Assembly (NCBI GenBank): GCA_025998755.1
Contig: AP024674.1
Location: forward strand, 2,992,162-3,056,161
Direction of reading: 5' to 3'
DNA from: Armatimonadota bacterium
Lineage (GTDB): Bacteria > Armatimonadota > UBA5829 > DSUL01
DNA length: 64,000 nt
Shown: piece after piece, positions 8,544-17,459 of the stretch
Layout: each line of letters begins with the position of its first letter
How positions within the stretch are numbered: the stretch's first letter is position 1
The notes under the pieces: generated by a model
Seen by the model: the letters and a program-made list of their open reading frames with translations, nothing else
Databases searched by the model: none
What the model was told of the DNA's origin: nothing
Position numbers and translations under genes: made by a program

Positions 8544-11500
8544 CTACGGACCGTAGTCCACAGAGATCCCGTATTGGAAGTAGTTTACAGCCTGCAATCC
8601 CCTGATCCGGACGAAGTAACGCTTGCCCACTGAGGGAGGCGTGAAGGAATAAGCCCTACTCTGCTCAGCAGGAATGTTCCATTGCACCAGGGGGGAGGCA
8701 AAAGTAGTCTCCTCTCCCACCTGGACGTCGACTTCTCCCTCATCGCATTGGACTGTCAGCCGATACGGCACTCCTGAGTCCGGGCTGTCGAAGTAGAGCA
8801 GGGCTTCCTCCTCATACGGCACCGATAGCCGGTAGAAGCCTAGCCGCCTCTCCTGCATCGGACCATTCGGGATAATCTGCTCCATCGTATACGGCACGAA
8901 AGCCTGTATGCTGTCAGGAACTAGCTGCACGGTGATCCTGTACTGACACTCCACTTCGCCAGGATTCTCTACCCGGATGGCGATGGTGCCGACTGCCCAG
9001 GGACACTGTGCCACGAACAAATCCGGAATGGGTTCGTCACCTTCATCATAAATGGGTGGGCGCCACGTTTCGAGGTAGACGTTGCAGTCACCCGAAAGGC
9101 GTTCCGTAACGAACTGGTAGACCGCTCCGGGAATAGTCTGCATGTAATAGTATCTCGACCCGCCGGCCGCGATCGTCCCGGTGGCTGCCACACCTGGTTC
9201 AACAAGGCTCACATCTGCGCCCATTGCGCGCAGAGTCGGGATGAAACCGAAGTGGGTAATGCGGGCCCTCTGGCCAGCTCCCGCCACTTGGATGCGGCCG
9301 TTTACCGGACTGCCCATCACAACGGATGCCCTTTGGGCGCCATCCTGCACGCCGGTTCCGGTCACGGATATCTGGGGCACGGAAGCAGACCACGTCACCG
9401 TCGCAGGTGGGTCCTGCACAGTACCCAGTCCAGTCACCAGCGCTTGAAGGGCCAGGTCGCCTGTGCGGCTGTCTTCCTGATCCATCAGCAGAGTCCGCGG
9501 ATAGAGCTGGAGGACCGGCTGAGACACGTATCCTTGGTTGGGCAGACTCACCCGGGCTCCGGCAAAGCCTCCGCCTTGCCCGCCGGAAATACGGAGGTAG
9601 TAGCGCCGATTAGCGCTCGGCACGATCTGTCGCCCGATCTCAGACTCCGAGGAGGCTATGACGCTCGTGAAAGCGGCATCCTCGGCCAGGGTCAACACGC
9701 CGGGACCGCCTCCCTCCACATAATATGTCCGGCCTGCCTCGGCATCGAAGTAGAAAAAGAGCGAATCCCGTCTGCCCACAGTGCCGAACCTGATCGGTCC
9801 TCCCGGATCCAGCCGGTGCCACACAGGGACGGAAGGCGAGTCCTCTGTATTGTAGACATTCGGGTCTGCTTCCAGCGTGATCGAGAAACTGCCACTCGAC
9901 GGAGCGAGGCGTGTCAACCGCACGAACCACGTTCCGGTGGATCGCGTGGCCGGGATATCCCATCCAGCGTCACTTGACTCCTCGGACAGCAGCGGCGGGC
10001 CGCTCAGCGAGGGATTGTCGAAAAGCTCCATCCGGAAAGCGTCGTGGTTTGCAGACTCGAAGTCCACCATGTAGGTGAAGTCCGGTTCCGTCTGGAAGAA
10101 GTAGACGCGCTGCTGCCCTTGGGCAATGGTTGCCGAGGCTAGAGGATTCTGCGACGGATGCAGTTCTTCCCAGCCCGGCATGCCGGCAACGGCGAGATCT
10201 ATCCGCGCTGACAGCCCGTTTGCAGATACCTGCAACGTGGTGGAACCTGCGCTACTGGCGGATGGAGTGACCCGGGCGATCCAATATTCGCCCAGGCCGT
10301 CCATTCCGAGCGACTCCACCGTGGCGAGCGATGTGTTCGCTACCGTCCAGGTGACGTTCGTCTCGGGATTGCTGACGACCTTGCCACTCGCATCGATCAC
10401 TGCGGCGCGTATGACGGCCGGATTGCCTCCCTGCTTCAGCACCAGACGCGCTGGGAAGACGGCGATGGTACTCGGAGACGGCGTCGCAAAGAAGGCGATG
10501 GACCCTTTATTCGTCCAGTCCGCCGTGAGTCCCTGGCTGTCCGTGCAACGCAGCCACGCCTGGCAACTGCGCTCTGCCATAGCCTGCTTTGCCTCCAGCT
10601 TGAGGTTAAGCTGGAGCGTTGAACCACTCGTCGTGGCAGACGTCTGGTCGCAATAAAGCCGAAACTGCCCATTCTCAATGATGTTGGCGCTTCCTGGAGC
10701 GAAGCCTCCCAGCCAGGCGGAATGAGCATCATTGCGCAACCAGAGTTTATTCTTTGGCGGCAACTCGTAAAGAACGTAACCCGCGCCAGATCCGTTCAGG
10801 GTTGAATTGAGCAGAACGTAGACCACCGACAAGTTCCCCGCGCCGTCCGGGTCCGAGAAGCGAGCCGTGAGCAGTGTCGGCGAGCCCACGGCAACCTCGG
10901 CACTATTAGGAGAAAAGTCGTCATTGGACGGGCGGCGGCTAATGGTGAGCGTGGCTTTTTCCGTCCACGGGATTCCGAGTCCGGACACATCCAGAGCCCG
11001 CAGATAACCTTTGCACGATCGACCTCCCATCGTTGCCAGAGGCTCGATTCGCCAGTTCACCGTCAAACCTTGCGAACTGGAAGACACGGTGGTTTCCTGG
11101 CAATAGAGGCGAGCGCGACTGTTGGAGATCGTCCCTGGAGAGCCCGGGCTTACGCCTCCCAACCATCCTGTGTCGGCATCATTCCGAAGATAAAGCTTGT
11201 TGGCCTGTCGGTTGTAGGCCAGCATGATGCCGTTTGCTCCTGAGGCGGAAGCGTTTATCAGAAAATACACGGCGGAAAGGTCATCCAGCCCGTCAGGGTC
11301 TGAATAGACGCAAGCGACGCTTTGCTTCAAGCCTGGAACCAGATTCGCAGAGCCGGGGGTGATACTCTGGGCCACAGGAAAGCTTTTGAAACTATAGGTT
11401 GCTTTTTCCGTCCACGGGATTCCGAGTCCGGACACATCCAGAGCCCGCAGATAACCTTTGCACAATCGGCCTCCCATCGTTGCCAGAGGCTCGATTCGCC

Positions 11501-12812
11501 AGTTCACCGTTAAACCTTGCGAACTGGAAGACACGGTGGTTTCCTGGCAATAGAGGCGAGCGCGACTGTTGGAGATCGTCCCTGGAGAGCCCGGGCTTAC
11601 GCCTCCCAACCATCCTGTGTCGGCATCATTCCGAAGGTAAAGCTTGTTGGTCTGTCGGTTGTAGGCCAGCAAGATGCCGTTTGCTCCTGAGGCGGAAGCG
11701 TTTATCAGAAAATACACGGCGGAAAGGTCATCCAGCCCGTCAGGGTCTGAATAGACGCAAGCGACGCTTTGCTTCAAGCCTGGAACCAGATTCGCAGAGC
11801 CGGGGGTGATACTCTGGGCCACAGGAAAGCTTTTGAAACTATAGGTTGCTTTTTCCGTCCACGGGATTCCGAGTCCGGACACATCCAGAGCCCGCAGATA
11901 ACCTTTGCACAATCGGCCTCCCATCGTTGCCAGAGGCTCGATTCGCCAGTTCACCGTTAAACCTTGCGAACTGGAAGACACGGTGGTTTCCTGGCAATAG
12001 AGGCGAGCGCGACTGTTGGAGATCGTCCCTGGAGAGCCCGGGCTTACGCCTCCCAACCATCCTGTGTCGGCATCATTCCGAAGGTAAAGCTTGTTGGTCT
12101 GTCGGTTGTAGGCCAGCAAGATGCCGTTTGCTCCTGAGGCGGAAGCGTTTATCAGAAAATACACGGCGGCAAGGTTGTCCACTCCGTCCGGGTCATTGTA
12201 ATTGCAACTAACAGTTGCCTTTGATCCGGGGACGGGATTGCCGGAGGCCGGAGTAATCGTTCCCGCAACCGGAGCATTTCCAAAGGTCAACGAGCCCTTC
12301 TGTACCCAACCGCTGTGCAGACCGGAGATGTCCAAGCCCCGCAGATAAGCTTTCAGGGTGGATCCGGCCACCGGCGACTTCGGTTCGATATTCCAGTTGA
12401 TTGTCAGTGTGTTACCCGAAAGGCTCACGCTCGTGTTTTGACACCGCAATCTTGCTCTGGAGTTCTCCACAATGGTTGCTTGACCGGGCGCGAAGCCTCC
12501 CAACCAGGCTGTATCAGCGTCATTGCGAAGGTATAACTTGTTGTTCTGACGGTTGTAAGCCACGTAAATACCGTTCGCCCCGCTTGTCGTGCTGTTCAGC
12601 AGGAGGTAGACCGCTGAAAGATTTTCAGCTCCATCCGCATCCGAGTAGATACTCGTGACTACAGCAGATGCATTCACAGCCAGCGTCGTTCCAGACGGGC
12701 TCAAACTCACCGCGACTGGGGGACTGCCCCCCAGAACACGACCGCAAACGAGGAAGAGCCCGACCGCTGTCAACCGCACCACGGAACTAAAGATTGCACG
12801 TGTGCACATCAC
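8544..12812 (-). CDS. giant secreted repeat protein with five tandem SDPDG-type domains
   Basis: A 1422-residue exported protein: signal peptide (about 28 residues), then five copies of a ~149-residue domain. Each shows the pattern SDPDG, VYxLxNAS, YNRQ, KLYLRNDADTxWLGG, NSRARLYCQ, YLRxLDxSGL. Copies 2-4 are nearly identical; copies 1 and 5 are divergent. Then comes a bacterial-Ig-like segment (SPSTIAVFPARLVLKQG) and about 500 residues of beta-rich pre-peptidase-like modules with YYLRISG and RYYYMQTIPG. I recall similar unnamed repeats in secreted Acidobacteria proteins. AGGAGG lies 7 nt before GTG 12812; ATG 12809 is the alternative. It lies inside the exopolysaccharide locus, so it may be a surface adhesin or matrix protein; no PEP-CTERM tail or other anchor is visible. 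Confidence 0.8.
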   Translation of the reverse strand: MMCTRAIFSSVVRLTAVGLFLVCGRVLGGSPPVAVSLSPSGTTLAVNASAVVTSIYSDADGAENLSAVYLLLNSTTSGANGIYVAYNRQNNKLYLRNDADTAWLGGFAPGQATIVENSRARLRCQNTSVSLSGNTLTINWNIEPKSPVAGSTLKAYLRGLDISGLHSGWVQKGSLTFGNAPVAGTITPASGNPVPGSKATVSCNYNDPDGVDNLAAVYFLINASASGANGILLAYNRQTNKLYLRNDADTGWLGGVSPGSPGTISNSRARLYCQETTVSSSSQGLTVNWRIEPLATMGGRLCKGYLRALDVSGLGIPWTEKATYSFKSFPVAQSITPGSANLVPGLKQSVACVYSDPDGLDDLSAVYFLINASASGANGILLAYNRQTNKLYLRNDADTGWLGGVSPGSPGTISNSRARLYCQETTVSSSSQGLTVNWRIEPLATMGGRLCKGYLRALDVSGLGIPWTEKATYSFKSFPVAQSITPGSANLVPGLKQSVACVYSDPDGLDDLSAVYFLINASASGANGIMLAYNRQANKLYLRNDADTGWLGGVSPGSPGTISNSRARLYCQETTVSSSSQGLTVNWRIEPLATMGGRSCKGYLRALDVSGLGIPWTEKATLTISRRPSNDDFSPNSAEVAVGSPTLLTARFSDPDGAGNLSVVYVLLNSTLNGSGAGYVLYELPPKNKLWLRNDAHSAWLGGFAPGSANIIENGQFRLYCDQTSATTSGSTLQLNLKLEAKQAMAERSCQAWLRCTDSQGLTADWTNKGSIAFFATPSPSTIAVFPARLVLKQGGNPAVIRAAVIDASGKVVSNPETNVTWTVANTSLATVESLGMDGLGEYWIARVTPSASSAGSTTLQVSANGLSARIDLAVAGMPGWEELHPSQNPLASATIAQGQQRVYFFQTEPDFTYMVDFESANHDAFRMELFDNPSLSGPPLLSEESSDAGWDIPATRSTGTWFVRLTRLAPSSGSFSITLEADPNVYNTEDSPSVPVWHRLDPGGPIRFGTVGRRDSLFFYFDAEAGRTYYVEGGGPGVLTLAEDAAFTSVIASSESEIGRQIVPSANRRYYLRISGGQGGGFAGARVSLPNQGYVSQPVLQLYPRTLLMDQEDSRTGDLALQALVTGLGTVQDPPATVTWSASVPQISVTGTGVQDGAQRASVVMGSPVNGRIQVAGAGQRARITHFGFIPTLRAMGADVSLVEPGVAATGTIAAGGSRYYYMQTIPGAVYQFVTERLSGDCNVYLETWRPPIYDEGDEPIPDLFVAQCPWAVGTIAIRVENPGEVECQYRITVQLVPDSIQAFVPYTMEQIIPNGPMQERRLGFYRLSVPYEEEALLYFDSPDSGVPYRLTVQCDEGEVDVQVGEETTFASPLVQWNIPAEQSRAYSFTPPSVGKRYFVRIRGLQAVNYFQYGISVDYGP
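10954..12170. repeat. 447-bp tandem DNA repeat, about 2.7 near-identical copies
   Basis: Unit boundaries at 10954, 11401 and 11848 repeat exactly every 447 bp. The middle and right copies match without difference as far as I compared. The left copy has a handful of substitutions (for example CACGATCGACC versus CACAATCGGCC). The right copy diverges after about 12170. Each unit encodes one 149-residue domain of the giant secreted protein. Confidence 0.92.
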
Positions 12813-13355
12813 GCAACGACCTCCTTCTTTGCATCAGTTCTACCACGTGAGCCGGGCAGGGGCGCGCCCGCGTTCCATGCCTCAGGCCGGAGTACCCTCT
12901 GCTTACCCCCTACAGAGTAACTCCAAGAGCGATGCAGCAGGTTATCTTCGACACACTTTTCCCGCGCTCCTGCATAGTATCTGGCGGTAACTTAACTTTC
13001 GCGGCTGGTGTGGCAGCGTATACCATCCTAGTGGCCTAAGGGCTCTGAGAAGAATTACTTTCAATAGACATTGCCGTTCGCCAATTACGCGTAACCCCTT
13101 TGCCTGATGAGAGGGAAAAATCACGAGGGCCGCGCCGCAGCGTCTCAAAATTGACGCTCGCAAGCCAAAATGCAATCGCCCCCCGGCCAACAGGTCCACT
13201 GCGGCCCTCTTCTGGCTGCAAGGCCCTTGCGAGGAATGCACCGTCTTTACCGTGGTAAGCAACCGCTCGCCGCGGCGAAACATCCGCGTGGCAACTGGGG
13301 CGGCAGGGATCGCTAAGCGCGCAAATGCTTGCCCGTATGGCAAAGAGGAACAGGG
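12813..13355. other. 543-bp intergenic region upstream of the giant repeat protein
   Basis: No credible gene: the open frames here have no family features. It is less GC-rich than its surroundings, which fits a regulatory region or long leader. The best promoter candidate on the minus strand is the extended -10 element TGGTATACG at 13017-13025, which would give a leader of about 200 nt; it has no -35 match, so this is tentative. I did not recognise a riboswitch class. Confidence 0.4.
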
Positions 13356-14909
13356 TTATTCCGCACTTCTGCCCGTGCGTAGCTCGCCGATAATAGCTCT
13401 CACATCCTGAATCACACGCTTGCCACCGGGCAGCGAAACCAGAATGCCAAGGTAAGTCGAGGCGTAAATGAGCAGGCAAGCCATCAATACCCCCACCTGA
13501 TGCAGCCCACTGACCCGGCTAATGGAGTTAATAAAGAGCACAGGAAGGCCCGCCCCAATTGAGGCAGTCGCAGGAGGCCAGAGGACCCCGAGCAGATGCG
13601 ACAGGCGCAAGGGAGATCCGCGGAAGGCAAAAGCGAGGCTCGGAAAACGCAGCACAACCATCGCTGCGCTGTAACAAATGGCCACGCCCACCGGTCCCCA
13701 TTGAAGTCCGAACGCGAAAACCAGAATATACACCGGGGCAACCGCAAGAGACCAACGAAACCAGCGCATAGTTTCGCCCGTAGGGACGTAGATAAGAGCC
13801 TCTGCCTCATTGAAAGTCAACAGGAAAGCTGCAGGCCCCAGTGCCCGAAAGATACTGACGCAGGCAAGCCACTGCTCACCCAGAATCAAATATATGAGGC
13901 TCTCGGAGCAAACCAGCGTAAAGACGATGAGAGGCATGCCTGCGCAAGCCATGATCTGCAAGATGCGCAGGTAGTAGCGTCGAAAACGTTCCGGATCGGC
14001 ACGCAAGCGACTCAATGCAGCAATTGCTACCGGCAGCACCGGGCTGCTGATCTGGCGCATTGGTAGCAGAATCAGCAGATAGGCACGGGAGTAATACCCC
14101 AGGGCTTCGCTCCCCAGGAACCGTCCGACCAGGACGTTGTCGGCGTTACGGGTCAGGTAGTTGACGATGAAATAACCCGTCAATCCGCCCCCGAACCCCA
14201 GCATCTCACGCACCTCTCGCAACTTCCGGGGAGCACCGGGGATCCAGCGGGACTGCCACCAGAGAATTGCCACATTCACGGCGCCGGTAACTGCAGTCAT
14301 AATTACCAGGGACCAGTAACCCATTCCTTGCCAGGCAGCCAGCATAGCAGCCACGATGCCGGCCAAAATTCCGGCAAGGTCTGCGAAGGCCACGCTCCCG
14401 AAACGCATCTGGCGTTGGAGAATCGCCTGGTGCTGAGCCCCAAGGCCGCTGAAGATAAAGGTAGCGGACAGAGCAACGGTAATCCAGCCTGCGCGCTCAT
14501 CGCCATAGAACAACCCAACCAGCGGTGCCAGCAGTGTACCCAGCACTGCCAGCAAAACGCTGACCAGCAGGTTAATCCAGAAAAGAGTGCTCACCTGCGC
14601 TTCATTGATCTGTGGCTTCTGGACTGTGGCGAAGTTCAATCCGAGGTCTTTGAATGCCGCCACGAATCCTGTGATGGGTTGGACCATCGCCACCAGGCCG
14701 AAATCGGCCGGAGTCAGCAGCCGCGCCAGCGCCACGAGCGAGACGGTGTTTAGAGCGAAACGCCCGGCCTGCGAGGCCACGGTGAGCACACCGCCCCGGA
14801 CCGATCTGCCCCGGAGATCGCTGTGCAGATGAGCGGTGGCGAAAAGCCGGTCTTCGCCCTCGAGCGTGGGGCGGGCTGTGGCTGAGTCTTCCTGATTGCC
14901 GGACTGCAT
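13356..14909 (-). CDS. lipopolysaccharide/oligosaccharide flippase (Wzx, PST family)
   Basis: 517 residues with about 14 hydrophobic helices. After a ~35-residue polar N-terminus comes SVRGGVLTVASQAGRFALNT, then ARLLTPADFGLVAMV, the signature of the WzxC/polysaccharide transporter (MOP) family, and later NYLTRNADNVLVGRFLGSEALGYYSRAY, also highly characteristic. It should flip lipid-linked repeat units to the periplasmic face for the Wzy-like polymerase at 7066. It appears to be transcribed alone from the promoter at 14958. The giant repeat protein separates it from the other minus-strand exopolysaccharide genes. Confidence 0.92.
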   Translation of the reverse strand: MQSGNQEDSATARPTLEGEDRLFATAHLHSDLRGRSVRGGVLTVASQAGRFALNTVSLVALARLLTPADFGLVAMVQPITGFVAAFKDLGLNFATVQKPQINEAQVSTLFWINLLVSVLLAVLGTLLAPLVGLFYGDERAGWITVALSATFIFSGLGAQHQAILQRQMRFGSVAFADLAGILAGIVAAMLAAWQGMGYWSLVIMTAVTGAVNVAILWWQSRWIPGAPRKLREVREMLGFGGGLTGYFIVNYLTRNADNVLVGRFLGSEALGYYSRAYLLILLPMRQISSPVLPVAIAALSRLRADPERFRRYYLRILQIMACAGMPLIVFTLVCSESLIYLILGEQWLACVSIFRALGPAAFLLTFNEAEALIYVPTGETMRWFRWSLAVAPVYILVFAFGLQWGPVGVAICYSAAMVVLRFPSLAFAFRGSPLRLSHLLGVLWPPATASIGAGLPVLFINSISRVSGLHQVGVLMACLLIYASTYLGILVSLPGGKRVIQDVRAIIGELRTGRSAE

Positions 14910-14957
14910 CGGGCGGTTGAGTCTCCGAAGGCGGACGCGGGGCGCGAAAGCAGGGAG

Positions 14958-14966
14958 ATTATACCA
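14958..14966 (-). promoter_or_regulatory. extended -10 promoter for the flippase gene
   Basis: On the minus strand TGGTATAAT is a perfect extended -10 element. No -35 match is seen, as is common for extended -10 promoters. The predicted start near 14951 gives a leader of about 42 nt. Confidence 0.6.
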
Positions 14967-15008
14967 TGATCCTCATCTGCCCCGGTTGCGCGGCGCACGC
15001 TGTCGCGT

Positions 15009-15037
15009 TTGACACCGCTCCCGCGCTCGCTTAGAAT
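15009..15037 (+). promoter_or_regulatory. sigma-70 type promoter for the plus-strand exopolysaccharide operon
   Basis: TTGACA (15009-15014), 17-bp spacer, TAGAAT (15032-15037): a consensus -35 and a one-mismatch -10. Transcription would start near 15044, 75 nt before wzz. It diverges from the flippase promoter about 50 bp away, so both halves of the locus can be co-regulated from this 208-bp region. Confidence 0.75.
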
Positions 15038-15118
15038 ACCGCCGGGAACAGGCGTGGACGAGGGTCTGCCTGGGCAGAATCACCGTCCCCGCGAAGATGT
15101 GCCCCGGAACAAGACACG

Positions 15119-16216
15119 ATGTCTCAGGATTCCCCCAATCCCGTTGCGAAGAACGGGCGCCCGGCAGAGGCGCGCCGGTGGACTGCCGTTCTGGCGGGAT
15201 GCGTGGCCGTCTGCATGCTGGCTGGAGGCATCGCTTCCATTCTGATGCCCCGCGTTTACGAGGCGCGCGCCAGCATCTTTGTGCGGCAGGAGGCTCCTTC
15301 TCTGCGGCTGCCGGGAGATCTCGGGGCGCTGGCGCTGCCGGGCCAGAACGCAAGTCCCCAGGCTTACGCCCTGGCCGTCCTAGAGAGCGATGATTTCGCC
15401 CGGCATCTTCTCCGCACGCTTCGCCTGACATCCCGACCGGATTTCACCGGCGGTGAGCAGATGACGTTCCAGCAGGCACTCAAGAAGTTGCAGAAGAGTG
15501 TCCGCATCGAGGAGGATCGGAAGGGCCTCATCGCAGTGACCGCGTCCGGCGCATCGGCAGACCTGGCGGCCGAACTGGCCAACGCCTACGTGGACCGCTT
15601 CCTCATACGCGTCAACGAGGAGACTCGCCGCAAGAGCGGGTTCATTGCCGGGAAGATCCGCTCCCTTGAGCAGGACCTGGCATCACTGGAAGACCGGTTG
15701 AAGGAGCTGAGCAGCCGGGCAGAAGTCATAAACCTGAGCGAGCAGACACGCGCGGCGGTGCAGCAGGCGCTCTCGCTGCAGCAGCAGATCCAGGAGGCTA
15801 CAAGCGAGCTCTCCGCGGTGGAGACCGACCTGAAGAACACCGGCGATCTTGCGGAGCTTGCGCGCTTGAAAGCGCGCAAGGAAGCCCTGGAAGCCACCCG
15901 TCAGGAGATGCAGAGTGCGCTGGATCGGCTGAGAAGCGAGATGAAGGATGTCCCGGCCGTCGCGCTGAGGCAGGCGCGCCTGCAGCGGGAGATAGACAAC
16001 AAGGCAAAGCTTTACCAGGTTCTTTCGCAGCAGCACGAGCTGGCGCAGATTGACGAGCAGTCCGAAAGCCGCTCCTACCAGGTGATGGACCGGGCGCTTC
16101 CTCCCGAAGAGCCGGCGCGTCCGAAGCTGCTCGTGAACCTCGCCGTCTCCTTTATGCTGGGGGTGGCTCTAGGGGTGGCGGTGAACCTGATCATCTCCGA
16201 GCTGCGTCCGGCGTGA
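15119..16216 (+). CDS. Wzz-type polysaccharide chain-length determinant (co-polymerase)
   Basis: 365 residues with the PCP topology: N-terminal helix TAVLAGCVAVCMLAGGIASI, the Wzz-domain strand MPRVYEARASIFVRQE, a long periplasmic coiled-coil region (about residues 165-310, rich in Leu/Glu/Gln) and a C-terminal helix VNLAVSFMLGVALGVAVNLI preceded by the Pro-rich ALPPEEPARPK motif. There is no C-terminal tyrosine-kinase domain (BY-kinase), so any kinase partner lies elsewhere. It should set chain length with the Wzy-like polymerase. It is the first gene of a tightly packed operon; its stop overlaps the next start by 4 nt. Confidence 0.9.
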   Translation: MSQDSPNPVAKNGRPAEARRWTAVLAGCVAVCMLAGGIASILMPRVYEARASIFVRQEAPSLRLPGDLGALALPGQNASPQAYALAVLESDDFARHLLRTLRLTSRPDFTGGEQMTFQQALKKLQKSVRIEEDRKGLIAVTASGASADLAAELANAYVDRFLIRVNEETRRKSGFIAGKIRSLEQDLASLEDRLKELSSRAEVINLSEQTRAAVQQALSLQQQIQEATSELSAVETDLKNTGDLAELARLKARKEALEATRQEMQSALDRLRSEMKDVPAVALRQARLQREIDNKAKLYQVLSQQHELAQIDEQSESRSYQVMDRALPPEEPARPKLLVNLAVSFMLGVALGVAVNLIISELRPA

Positions 16217-17400
16217 GCGTGCCGTCCCCTGCCCGGCCCATCCGGATCGAGCGTGTCATCGCCCGTCTGAACATCGGCGGGCCGGCCCGTCACACCATCC
16301 TGCTCACCCGGCATCACCGCGAAATGGGCTTTGTCTCGGAGCTGGTGGCCGGACGGGAGTCGCCGGGTGAGGGCAATATGCTCTGGCTGGCTGCGGAGAA
16401 CGGTGTGGAACCGGTCATCATCCCCGCGCTCGGACGTGAGCTGTCGCCTCTGCGCGATCCGGCCGTGCTCTTTGCGCTCTATCGCCGCTTCCGCAGACTG
16501 CGGCCGGACGTGGTGCACACGCACACCGCAAAAGCGGGGGCCGTGGGGCGCGTGGCCGCCTGGCTCGCGCGCGTTCCGGTGCGCATACATACGTTCCACG
16601 GCCACGTGTTTTCCGGCTACTTTTCTCCGGCCAAAACTCGCTGCTTCGTTGAGCTGGAGAAGCGTCTTGCAGGGATATCCACCCGAATCATCGTCCTGGG
16701 AGCCCGTCAACAGGAGGAGATTCTGGGACTGGGGATCGGCCGGCCGGAGCAGTATGTGCAAGTGCCGCTGGGACTGGACCTCTCCGCCTTCCTCAATGCC
16801 GAAGAGCACGCAGGAGAGCTGAGGAGCGAACTCGGCATCCCGGCTGATTGCCCGGTTGTCGCCATCGTGGCCCGTCTGGTGCCCATCAAGAACCACGAGG
16901 TGTTCCTGCGCGCGGCGGCGCTGGTATCGGAACAGCTTCCCGATGCGAGGTTCCTGATCGTGGGCGACGGGCCGGAGCGGGCTCGCCTGGAGGCGCTCAC
17001 GGAACAGCTCCATCTCCGGGGCCGAGTCTTGTTCCTGGGGTTCCGGGACGACCTCCCGCGCATCTATGCAGACTGCGACGCGACGGCTCTTTCATCCAAC
17101 AATGAGGGAATGCCGGTGGCGCTGATCGAGTCGCTCGCCGCCGCCACGCCGGCGGTGGCCACGGATGTCGGCGAGACGCGGGAGGTTATCTCGGATGGCC
17201 AGAGCGGATTCGTTGTGCCGCCTTCGGACCCTGATGCTCTCGCGGCCGCCCTGCTGCAACTTCTGGCGTCGCGCCAACGTGCGAAGGAGATGGGCGCGGC
17301 TGGCCGGAGGCACGTCTACCCTCGCTTCTCTATCGAACGCCTGGCTTCGGACCTGGCCGGGCTGTATATGTCGATGTTGCAGGAAAAGGGACGCCCATAA
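16213..17400 (+). CDS. glycosyltransferase family 4
   Basis: 395 residues, GT-B fold. N-terminal RVIARLNIGGPARHTILLTR is the acceptor-side glycine loop; VHTHTAKAGAVGRVAA and HTFHGHVFSGYFS follow as in WcaL/EpsD-like transferases. The donor side has VARLVPIKNHEVFLRAA, IVGDGPERARLEAL and the EX7E motif region NNEGMPVALIESLAAATPAV. GTG start overlaps the wzz stop (GTGA). It probably adds the second or a later sugar of the repeat unit on undecaprenyl diphosphate. Confidence 0.93.
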   Translation: MSVPSPARPIRIERVIARLNIGGPARHTILLTRHHREMGFVSELVAGRESPGEGNMLWLAAENGVEPVIIPALGRELSPLRDPAVLFALYRRFRRLRPDVVHTHTAKAGAVGRVAAWLARVPVRIHTFHGHVFSGYFSPAKTRCFVELEKRLAGISTRIIVLGARQQEEILGLGIGRPEQYVQVPLGLDLSAFLNAEEHAGELRSELGIPADCPVVAIVARLVPIKNHEVFLRAAALVSEQLPDARFLIVGDGPERARLEALTEQLHLRGRVLFLGFRDDLPRIYADCDATALSSNNEGMPVALIESLAAATPAVATDVGETREVISDGQSGFVVPPSDPDALAAALLQLLASRQRAKEMGAAGRRHVYPRFSIERLASDLAGLYMSMLQEKGRP

Positions 17401-17459
17401 TGGTAGATATACGCGAGGTTTCGGGAACAATACGATCCGCGGAAAGGCAGGCATCCTGA

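Noticed and set aside
10939-12211. Repeated small open frames on both strands inside the giant gene
   Set aside because: They recur only because the 447-bp DNA repeat copies them; they are not independent genes.
12942-13479. Minus-strand open frames between the giant repeat protein and the flippase
   Set aside because: No ribosome site, no similarity, and one overlaps the flippase C-terminus; treated as intergenic.
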